Shown: positions 1 through 5,236 of the stretch, piece after piece | Layout: every line of letters begins with the position of its first letter | Position numbering within the stretch: the first letter of the stretch is position 1 | Source of the DNA: Paludibacteraceae bacterium | Lineage (GTDB): Bacteria > Bacteroidota > Bacteroidia > Bacteroidales > Paludibacteraceae | DNA length: 50,834 nt | Reading direction: 5' to 3' | Assembly: GCA_017439235.1 (NCBI GenBank) | Contig: JAFSJN010000012.1 | Span: 1-50,834, forward strand | Made by a program: the position numbers and the translations under genes | The notes under the pieces: model-generated | Databases searched by the model: none | The model's input: only the letters and a program-made list of their open reading frames with translations | Told to the model about the DNA's origin: nothing

Positions 1-219
1 CGGGTTGAACCCTTGTATAGTGCTACGTCTTGCCCTCGCTCTTCGGTCCGCAAACACTACGTTCGGTTTACGTCCCGAGGAACTCCTCCTGCAGTCGGAG
101 GGTGTTAAAGGGTTAAAAATTATGACAAGCGCTTGTCGTTGTTTTGGAAATCCACTGCAAAGGTAGAGGTTTTGCGAGGGTGTGGGTCGGTGTGGATGAT
201 GTGGTCCACATTTCCATAC
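1..219. other. Gene-poor left edge with no supportable CDS
   Basis: Short reading frames cross this stretch on both strands, but none has a convincing start and recognisable protein. A minus-strand promoter-like box (158-165) points out of the window, with a perfect 14-bp palindrome just downstream of it (124-137). The rest shows nothing I can name; it may be the 5' leader of a minus-strand gene lying beyond the left edge. Confidence 0.4.
158..165 (-). promoter_or_regulatory. Possible Bacteroidetes -7 box facing the left edge, with downstream palindrome
   Basis: The minus strand reads TACCTTTG, the usual -7 element. No TTTG is found 20 nt upstream, so the promoter is weaker than others here. 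The palindrome GACAAGCGCTTGTC at 124-137 would fall about 14-27 nt after the expected transcript start, a position suited to a repressor site. The gene served would lie outside the window. Confidence 0.4.
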
Positions 220-244
220 AAAAAGCCATCCTTTCGGATGGCTT
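220..244 (-). terminator. Rho-independent terminator after the 156-aa gene
   Basis: A perfect 9-bp stem (223-231 with 236-244) closes a GAAA tetraloop on the minus strand and is followed by a run of U (224 to 220). It lies about 50 nt past the stop of the minus-strand gene ending at 293. Confidence 0.75.
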
Positions 245-292
245 GAAAATCAATGGTTTAGGTTGGGTTGAAGAAAAATGGAGATATGTGGA

Positions 293-763
293 TTAGAAAT
301 AGTCTTCCACATCGTAGTAGATGTCCTTGTCGTGATTTGCTTTGAGCATTCGACCAAGGAGTGTGGATAGAGCTTCGGGGTCTGCAGCGCAGGAGATGCC
401 GCATGTATCGGTTAGGAAGCGCAGTACGGCCGCGGGACTGGGTTTGGCGTCAATATATTTGAGTCGTTTCCATTTGACGCAGAAGCAGACGATAGCCTTG
501 TTAACGGGGTTATCGCGGCTACAGTCGAGTTGTCGTTGTCCGAGGTGGTGCTCGGTGAGGTAGTTACGGAAGCGGTTTCGTTCTTCTTCGGTTCGCTTTA
601 GGTCTTCGATGCCGTCGGTCATAAATAGCTTCTTCGTCCGTGCATCATTCGATGGCTTTGCCGTATCATTTGGCTGCGCAGCAGCATCATTGAGTGTACT
701 CTGCACGCGCTCATTGTTGTAAATGTTTACATTCCCGTTGAGATTGTTGATCTGGATGGTCAT
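293..763 (-). CDS. Hypothetical 156-aa protein
   Basis: Not assigned to a family. The protein starts with an Asn/Ile-rich stretch (T-I-Q-I-N-N-L-N-G-N-V-N-I-Y-N-N), followed by a polar linker and a basic/aromatic central part with three Cys (about residues 81-123), and ends acidic and aromatic. No signal peptide or membrane helix is visible, so it is probably cytoplasmic. It lies 101 nt downstream of an AAA ATPase gene on the same strand and is followed by a clear terminator, so the two may be cotranscribed. The upstream gap contains, in another frame, a degenerate stretch resembling its own N-terminus (T-I-Q, V-N-G-D-I-N), but without a start codon. The open frame, co-direction and terminator support a real gene; its function is unknown. 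Confidence 0.6.
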   Translation of the reverse strand: MTIQINNLNGNVNIYNNERVQSTLNDAAAQPNDTAKPSNDARTKKLFMTDGIEDLKRTEEERNRFRNYLTEHHLGQRQLDCSRDNPVNKAIVCFCVKWKRLKYIDAKPSPAAVLRFLTDTCGISCAADPEALSTLLGRMLKANHDKDIYYDVEDYF

Positions 764-864
764 GGTCTTTATTTTCTATAGCGTTAATATCTCCGTTGAC
801 ATAGATGACGATGGCGTCTTGAATAGTTATGCTTGTGCTCCCATAAGTGTGAGTGTTAAAGGGC

Positions 865-2076
865 TTAATACAAGAATCCGAATAGCCACAACGGAATGCG
901 GTTGCCGTGTCCTATCTCCGTCTCATCGACTGCCAAGAAACTATTCTCAAGGTCTTTGATCTGGTCGAATGTTTTGTTACTACCTCCAACCTCAAACAGA
1001 TATTTCTCATCTACTAGAAAATCGCCCTTTGCAGGGTAATAGACATCATAGACCTGACTAACTTGGTTGAAGAAGAATGTCTCGCGTATTGTACCTATGT
1101 TCGTCTTTTTGCCTAAAGCGTACATCAGATTCGGATTGTTAAGGAAAATCTTATCCGGTCTGGAGAGCACTTTCAAACTCTTTGCTTTGTCCGTCAGCAA
1201 GGCCAGCAAGCCGCCTCTCTCCAACGCATAAAGCATTTTTAATCCTTGCACTCTGTCCGTTTCCAATTGTGCATATAATGTGTTCATTGTCGGCATCTGC
1301 GGCACGTTCTCCGCCAGTACCATTAGCATCTTTTTCGCTTTACGGATAGTGGAAATAGTGACCTCTTCCACTGCCGGATAGTCCACATCCAACACATGAT
1401 GCACTACGCGTTGCAAACGATTCTCGAAACCGGTTTTAGCCACTTTATAGAACGGATAATAGCCATGATGCAGGTATTGTTCGAATAGCGGTTGAATAGA
1501 CGGAATCTTGCCTTTTATGTCCATTGCTATCTGCACATGGTTTTGCAACAATTTCTCCAACGAAACGCTCGGTAGGTCAACTATACCTTCATATTTTAGG
1601 AACTCGCGGAAAGACAAACCGGCTACCTCGTAATCCAACAGTCGTCTCGATAGATCGCCCTCTTCGCTTTTGAGCCGCAACATAGACGAACCGGTATAGA
1701 CGATTTGCAGATCAGGATAGGTGTCGTAGAAATTCTTAATCAACGTTTGCCAATGCTGGTAATAGTGCACCTCGTCCATAAACAGATGACGACCACCGTG
1801 AATATAATAATACTTCACAAAGTCCTGCAACGAGTGGTTCTCAAACCAAAGGTTGTCCAAAGATACGTACATTGCATCATCCGGATTCGCAAAGTGCTCC
1901 TTGATGTATTGTAGCATCATGGTAGTCTTACCGACACCTTTCGGACCTTTGATGCCAACCAACTTATCCGTCCAGTCGATGGAATCATAGATATACCTAT
2001 GAAAATTCGACGTGGTACTTTGCAATCTCAAATGATAGTGAAGCAGTAAATCTTCAATTTCAGTAACAGGTTCCAT
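865..2076 (-). CDS. AAA family ATPase (AAA_14 / DUF4143-like architecture)
   Basis: A 403-aa P-loop ATPase of the type common in Bacteroidetes and archaea: an N-terminal ATPase domain, a helical winged-helix part and a C-terminal domain with a PD-(D/E)xK-like look. Walker A is G-P-K-G-V-G-K-T-T at residues 44-52; Walker B is L-F-M-D-E at 98-102; T-G-S-S fits sensor 1. Near the C-terminus the segment D-F-L-V-D-E...F-E-V-G-G resembles the nuclease-like core of DUF4143. The protein ends W-L-F-G-F-L-Y, as does the second ATPase at 49349-50533. Its own promoter stands 24-31 nt upstream, and three evenly spaced palindromes lie farther up. Members are usually of unknown role; some sit in toxin-antitoxin or mobile contexts. 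The ATPase assignment is firm, the biological role is not. Confidence 0.85.
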   Translation of the reverse strand: MEPVTEIEDLLLHYHLRLQSTTSNFHRYIYDSIDWTDKLVGIKGPKGVGKTTMMLQYIKEHFANPDDAMYVSLDNLWFENHSLQDFVKYYYIHGGRHLFMDEVHYYQHWQTLIKNFYDTYPDLQIVYTGSSMLRLKSEEGDLSRRLLDYEVAGLSFREFLKYEGIVDLPSVSLEKLLQNHVQIAMDIKGKIPSIQPLFEQYLHHGYYPFYKVAKTGFENRLQRVVHHVLDVDYPAVEEVTISTIRKAKKMLMVLAENVPQMPTMNTLYAQLETDRVQGLKMLYALERGGLLALLTDKAKSLKVLSRPDKIFLNNPNLMYALGKKTNIGTIRETFFFNQVSQVYDVYYPAKGDFLVDEKYLFEVGGSNKTFDQIKDLENSFLAVDETEIGHGNRIPLWLFGFLY

Positions 2077-2099
2077 AATTCATCCATTAAAAAACGCTG

Positions 2100-2131
2100 C
2101 AAAGGTACAACTTTTCTACGATATATGCAAA
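2100..2131 (-). promoter_or_regulatory. Promoter of the left AAA ATPase
   Basis: The minus strand carries TTTG (2131-2128), exactly 20 nt, then TACCTTTG (2107-2100). Transcription would start near 2094, giving a leader of about 18 nt to the ATG at 2076. Confidence 0.85.
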
Positions 2132-2148
2132 TATTTTTGCAGAAAAAA

Positions 2149-2226
2149 GAGTTTTCAAACTCGTTTTTTATTAATATTTAGAGTTTGTAAACTCGTTTTA
2201 TTGCCAAATCAAGAGTTTCCAAACTC
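2149..2226. repeat. Three palindromes GAGTTTNNAAACTC with exact 32-bp period
   Basis: Copies lie at 2149-2162, 2181-2194 and 2213-2226. All are followed by GTT and preceded by A, while the two central bases (TC, GT, CC) and the intervening 15 or so bases differ. Start-to-start distance is 32 bp both times, close to three helical turns. The array begins about 18 bp upstream of the -33 box of the AAA ATPase promoter and lies after the end of the small Cys-rich gene. The two-base centre makes RNA hairpins unlikely, so a multi-site DNA-binding array for a dimeric protein is the best reading. The half-site AACTCGTT also occurs at 3292-3299 and 3323-3330. Confidence 0.8.
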
Positions 2227-2284
2227 GTTCTTCGCTGAACTTTTTTGCGTTTTTTTGTCAAAAATTACCGATATTCGAGAAAAA

Positions 2285-2428
2285 TTATCCTTCCCAATCA
2301 ATGCCACAGAGGCAAACGGGCAGTTTATGACCATGCTCTCGATGATGCTTCACACACTCGCAGCACTTTCCATGTCTTGGACATTCTTTCGGACAAGGGC
2401 ATTCTATGTCGTTATGTGGACAGGGCAT
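2285..2428 (-). CDS. Cys/His-rich 47-aa microprotein, copy 1
   Basis: A short frame encodes 47 residues starting M-P-C-P-H-N and ending G-I-D-W-E-G, with 9 Cys and 6 His. Cys pairs and the block R-H-G-K-C-C-E-C-V (residues 18-26) suggest one or two zinc-binding sites. It is a clear paralogue of the protein at 3329-3472: 36 of 47 positions are identical, and the changes are mostly conservative (D/E, R/K), which is strong evidence for translation. It starts 10 nt after the stop of the HTH/alpha-CTD gene, so it is the last gene of that operon. Similar tiny Cys-rich proteins occur in anaerobes without known function. Possible roles are metal or redox sensing, or an accessory partner of the neighbouring regulator (inference). 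Confidence 0.85.
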   Translation of the reverse strand: MPCPHNDIECPCPKECPRHGKCCECVKHHREHGHKLPVCLCGIDWEG

Positions 2429-2438
2429 GTTTTTTTTC

Positions 2439-3254
2439 TTAATCAATCTCCATTCCCCATGTTAGATTATGAGCTGCTAGAAATTCGTCTATTTTCTTTA
2501 GTGATGTTTTTCCAAAATTGCGAATATCCTCAAAATCGCTTCGTTGGTGTTTCACCAAATCTTCCACCGTTTCTATCTCAGCCGCTTTCAGTCCATTCCA
2601 GATGCGCACAGGGAAATCCAAATCAAAGACGGATTGCTGCAGAAGGTCTCTTTGCTCAACAGAAAGTGATGACTTCCCTGCTGTGAATAATTTTTCTTGC
2701 AACTCTCGAATGGTTTGTTCTTGTTCCGCGATGGTGGCTTCCATTTGTTTAGTCCTATCAGAATAACATGCTACTCTGCGAATAGCTTTGTCCAAGACCT
2801 GCCGTGTGTGGCCACATGTTAATTGCTCCTTTTGTGCTATATCTTGCAGTTTCTCCCCTTCAAGAACCTGCGCCAAGATTCTTATTTCTCTCTCGGTTAA
2901 TTTCCCTTCATAATTATGCAAGGAGGCAAGGAAAATCTCCTTAATAAAATGGATCCGCTCCGGGAACATATTCATATCTTCCAGCCGATCCTGCATCTCC
3001 TGTTTCGCTTCTCGAAGTTGTTCGTAAGCTTTGTTGATTTCTTTCTTATAATCCTCTATAGAACGCTCTATCTTATTTACTTCCGAGATTGATTGTGCAT
3101 ACTTCTCCACATCCTCACGACACACATAGAACAAGTTTGTTCTCATCTGATAGCGCAGCGTCTTTGCTTTGCAAAGATTGCGGATGGTCTGGGCTGTAAC
3201 ACCCACCATCTCTGCAGCTTCGGAAGCTGGTATGAATGTTAATTTTTCTGACAT
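2439..3254 (-). CDS. HTH - sigma4-like - RNAP alpha-CTD-like regulator
   Basis: A 271-aa protein that looks like a composite of transcription parts. Residues about 6-52 form an excisionase/MerR-type HTH (A-S-E-A-A-E-M-V-G-V-T-A-Q-T-I-R), residues 58-95 a charged coiled coil. Residues about 118-162 resemble sigma70 region 4 (L-T-E-R-E-I-R-I-L...L-Q-D-I-A...R-Q-V-L-D-K-A). A second coiled coil spans about 165-195, and residues 207-265 match the C-terminal domain of RNA polymerase alpha (L-K-A-A-E-I-E-T-V-E-D-L; I-R-N-F-G-K-T-S-L-K-K-I). The alpha-CTD fold binds DNA and activators in the polymerase; here it is detached. The gene lies between two paralogous Cys-rich microprotein genes. It probably binds DNA and may recruit or mimic polymerase; targets are unknown. 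Domain calls rest on sequence pattern only. Confidence 0.8.
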   Translation of the reverse strand: MSEKLTFIPASEAAEMVGVTAQTIRNLCKAKTLRYQMRTNLFYVCREDVEKYAQSISEVNKIERSIEDYKKEINKAYEQLREAKQEMQDRLEDMNMFPERIHFIKEIFLASLHNYEGKLTEREIRILAQVLEGEKLQDIAQKEQLTCGHTRQVLDKAIRRVACYSDRTKQMEATIAEQEQTIRELQEKLFTAGKSSLSVEQRDLLQQSVFDLDFPVRIWNGLKAAEIETVEDLVKHQRSDFEDIRNFGKTSLKKIDEFLAAHNLTWGMEID

Positions 3255-3269
3255 ATATCTATTACAATT

Positions 3270-3317
3270 TTCTATAATTCTCTAATTCTCTAACTCGTTA
3301 ATTCGTTAATTCGTTAA
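3270..3317 (-). repeat. Six tandem octamers in front of the HTH/alpha-CTD gene
   Basis: Read on the minus strand there are six consecutive 8-bp units of the form TTA(A/G/T)(C/A)GA(A/G): two identical TTAACGAA, one TTAACGAG, two TTAGAGAA and one TTATAGAA. The block ends 15 nt before the start codon at 3254. A similar six-octamer block of other sequence precedes the ferredoxin gene (48964-49011). It could act as an unstructured leader aiding initiation, arise by slippage, or hold binding sites. Confidence 0.75.
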
Positions 3318-3328
3318 ACATTAACTCG

Positions 3329-3472
3329 TTATTTTTCCCAATCAATGCCACGGAGGCATGTGGGTAGTTTCTTTCCGTGTACTTTGTGGTGCGCCACACA
3401 CTCACAGCACTTTCCGTGCCGCGGACAGTCCTTGGTGCAAGGACAATCTATGTGATTATGTGGACAGGGCAT
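3329..3472 (-). CDS. Cys/His-rich 47-aa microprotein, copy 2
   Basis: A 47-residue protein starting M-P-C-P-H-N-H-I and ending G-I-D-W-E-K, paralogous to the one at 2285-2428 (36 of 47 identical). It holds 8 Cys: positions 3, 10, 12, 16, 22, 23, 25 and 39. Copy 1 has an extra Cys at 41, where this copy has Arg, so residue 41 is unlikely to be an essential ligand. It begins 17 nt after the stop of the CoiA-like gene and precedes the HTH/alpha-CTD gene. Two diverged but length-conserved copies around one regulator suggest a functional set rather than a chance duplication. Metal binding is inferred from the Cys/His content; no function is known. Confidence 0.85.
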   Translation of the reverse strand: MPCPHNHIDCPCTKDCPRHGKCCECVAHHKVHGKKLPTCLRGIDWEK

Positions 3473-3489
3473 AGTTTTAGTTTGTTAAT

Positions 3490-4590
3490 CTATGGGATTT
3501 CTAAAGATAACTTTTGCTTCAATTCATCCAATGCTTCCTCGTTAATACCTTTTTGATACCAATATGGTGTCTGTTTGAACTGTTTCCTTAGGATGTCCTC
3601 TCCTTTCGATTCGCTATAAACAAAACTTGAACACGGACATCCTTCTTGTTTTTTATAGAACCTACAAAGAAGCCCTTCTTTGCCTTTGGCATCTTTAACA
3701 ATCTTACCTCTGGTACAAATATAAGGATTTCGGGCAACCTTACCTGTTTTATTAAGATAAATGGAATATAATAACACTTGTGCTTCTTGCGATATGGTAG
3801 CATCTGAGACAATTAATTCTCGTCTTGCGTCTATATCATAATGAATGCCTTCTGAACAGGGGCTTGTTTCTTTCCTAATAAGTCCATCCTTCATTTTAAA
3901 ATGAAGAAAGGTGTAGGCTGGGCTCGTTCGAATATACTTCTTGAAATTATGGAATCTTATCGGTTTTTCATAACTATTAGATTCAATTATTGGACGGTTA
4001 GCATCAGCTTCCGTCTGAATCTTAATTTCTATTATCCGTCCACCGTTTTTCTTTTTGTCTTCAGTACATTCATGAGTTACCCATACCTCAATGCAAGTCT
4101 GTGGGATGTCTGGATTTTGACTATTTGTCAGGATTAAATCTGCGATGTACTTCTTACGTCCACCCGGTATGTCTTGATAGTAACCTTTTTCCTCAGTACA
4201 CGTGTCGTAAAACTCCTTGAGATCTATTTGATATAGTCCCTCTTCTTCGCATTTAGGTAAACGGCATTGAGAAAAGACTTCGCATTTGGAGCGGTTTTTA
4301 CATTTGCGTGAAGCTTCATATTGTACGTAGAATGTGTCGCTCTCTTCAAATCTGCGTTTTATTTGCGCTTTAGCATATTCGTGGAGATATTTATCAGGGT
4401 CGCATATAGCGTCTTTCTCATGACGGAAATGAGACTCTTTTTTTGTACATAAGACCGGGAATAATTCCGCTCCACATCCATAACAATGATAGCGTGTGTG
4501 ACGCCTGTTTTCTTGCGTCACTTCACCAATGTAAATGGGGTTACCATCGTCATTGATCGCAAATGGATATTTGTGTGGAGTGATTACCAT
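3490..4590 (-). CDS. CoiA-like competence/nuclease family protein
   Basis: A 366-aa protein with the layout of the CoiA family: an N-terminal zinc-ribbon-like part (Y-H-C-Y-G-C-G-A-E-L, then H-F-R-H) followed by a PD-(D/E)xK-type nuclease core (Y-I-A-D-L-I-L about residue 152; E-V-W-V-T-H about 168). Two more Cys-rich patches lie near residues 97-115 and 320-330. CoiA acts on DNA during competence in Gram-positives; relatives occur widely in defence islands. The ATG at 4590 is preferred over one 30 nt upstream because it leaves a 4-nt gap to the preceding gene instead of an overlap, and V-I-T-P-H-K-Y-P-F is a natural N-terminus. It is the fifth gene after the type III res gene and is AT-richer than the core genome. 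It is most likely a DNA-degrading accessory of the restriction operon. Confidence 0.75.
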   Translation of the reverse strand: MVITPHKYPFAINDDGNPIYIGEVTQENRRHTRYHCYGCGAELFPVLCTKKESHFRHEKDAICDPDKYLHEYAKAQIKRRFEESDTFYVQYEASRKCKNRSKCEVFSQCRLPKCEEEGLYQIDLKEFYDTCTEEKGYYQDIPGGRKKYIADLILTNSQNPDIPQTCIEVWVTHECTEDKKKNGGRIIEIKIQTEADANRPIIESNSYEKPIRFHNFKKYIRTSPAYTFLHFKMKDGLIRKETSPCSEGIHYDIDARRELIVSDATISQEAQVLLYSIYLNKTGKVARNPYICTRGKIVKDAKGKEGLLCRFYKKQEGCPCSSFVYSESKGEDILRKQFKQTPYWYQKGINEEALDELKQKLSLEIP

Positions 4591-4594
4591 CGTT

Positions 4595-5026
4595 CTACAG
4601 TAAATGATTCCACATACCAACTACAAAAAGGATAGCTATAATAGCAAACACTATAACCTTTGCCCAAATCCATCCATAGCTGACTTTGCTATATTTGATA
4701 AGTGCTTGGTTATACGTAGTTAGATACATTTTTTGTCCGTAGTTCTTCTCTAACGAAATCAGTTTGTTATAATAAAAACGTGTATCAAGAAAATAATGCA
4801 ATATGTCTATCACTAGATATCCAAAACTTATAAATAGAGAAATTATCAATAGTAAATTAGGTAGTTTAAAAATGCCATTATTATATGAAACAACCCAGAT
4901 AATAGCAATAATCCCCATGACTAAAGTTCTAATATTTTGTGATACCTTAGATGATTGAGCGCCATAGAAGCGATTACCTTCTTCTATGGACTCTTCAAAT
5001 TTCTCTTTTACTTCCTCGTTTGTCAT
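4595..5026 (-). CDS. Small membrane protein with three predicted helices
   Basis: A 143-aa protein with a soluble acidic/charged N-terminus (about residues 1-32), two close hydrophobic segments (about 33-54 and 56-80) forming a hairpin, a polar middle (81-118) and a third helix (about 120-139). No signal peptide or known family is recognised. Its ATG overlaps the stop of the preceding 34-aa ORF (TAATG), implying translational coupling. It lies between the type III R-M genes and the CoiA-like nuclease; small membrane proteins next to nucleases are often effectors or anchors in defence loci, but that role is inference here. Confidence 0.7.
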   Translation of the reverse strand: MTNEEVKEKFEESIEEGNRFYGAQSSKVSQNIRTLVMGIIAIIWVVSYNNGIFKLPNLLLIISLFISFGYLVIDILHYFLDTRFYYNKLISLEKNYGQKMYLTTYNQALIKYSKVSYGWIWAKVIVFAIIAILFVVGMWNHLL

Positions 5027-5130
5027 TACTTACTCGGTTTACCAGCGGGTCCGACATGGCGTCCCACTCCGTTTGTATCAGTCCGTCCTGAATGGGGTGA
5101 CGGAATTCTGGATGAATTATTATTTCCCAT
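5026..5130 (-). CDS. 34-aa micropeptide with G-R-H-V-G-P-A-G motif
   Basis: A short frame starts at ATG 5130 and ends in a TAA that shares its last base with the ATG of the membrane-protein gene. The peptide is polar and glycine-rich with no hydrophobic segment. Residues 21-31 read G-V-G-R-H-V-G-P-A-G-K, which repeats the motif of the 26-aa ORF just upstream (G-E-G-R-H-I-G-P-V-G). The shared motif in two otherwise different peptides, and the stop/start overlap, argue for translation. The function is unknown; it could be a secreted or modified peptide, or a small regulator of a neighbour. Confidence 0.6.
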   Translation of the reverse strand: MGNNNSSRIPSPHSGRTDTNGVGRHVGPAGKPSK

Positions 5131-5133
5131 AAC

Positions 5134-5214
5134 TTATCTTTTTTCGGTTCCGATACCGACAGGTCCTATATGGCGACCTTCGCCTCTTTCTTGTTTCTCT
5201 TCTTTATCTTCCAT
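5134..5214 (-). CDS. 26-aa micropeptide with G-R-H-I-G-P-V-G motif
   Basis: A short frame starts at ATG 5214, 22 nt after the res stop, and ends 3 nt before the next micropeptide start, in the same frame. The N-terminal half is highly charged (E-D-K-E-E-K-Q-E-R); the C-terminal half holds G-E-G-R-H-I-G-P-V-G-I-G and ends with basic residues. The motif is shared with the following 34-aa ORF while the N-termini differ. An alternative is a remnant of one longer gene split by a stop codon, since the two ORFs share a reading frame, but each has its own ATG and a full motif. Function unknown. Confidence 0.55.
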   Translation of the reverse strand: MEDKEEKQERGEGRHIGPVGIGTEKR

Positions 5215-5236
5215 AACACTATAGATTATTCCATCA

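Noticed and set aside
764-864. Small minus-strand ORF with a stretch like the N-terminus of the 156-aa protein
   Set aside because: The frame (T-I-Q...V-N-G-D-I-N) has no ATG, GTG or TTG at a suitable place; perhaps a remnant.
2149-2244. CRISPR array
   Set aside because: The repeated core is only about 17 bp with 15-bp spacers, just three units and no cas genes; a protein-binding array fits better.
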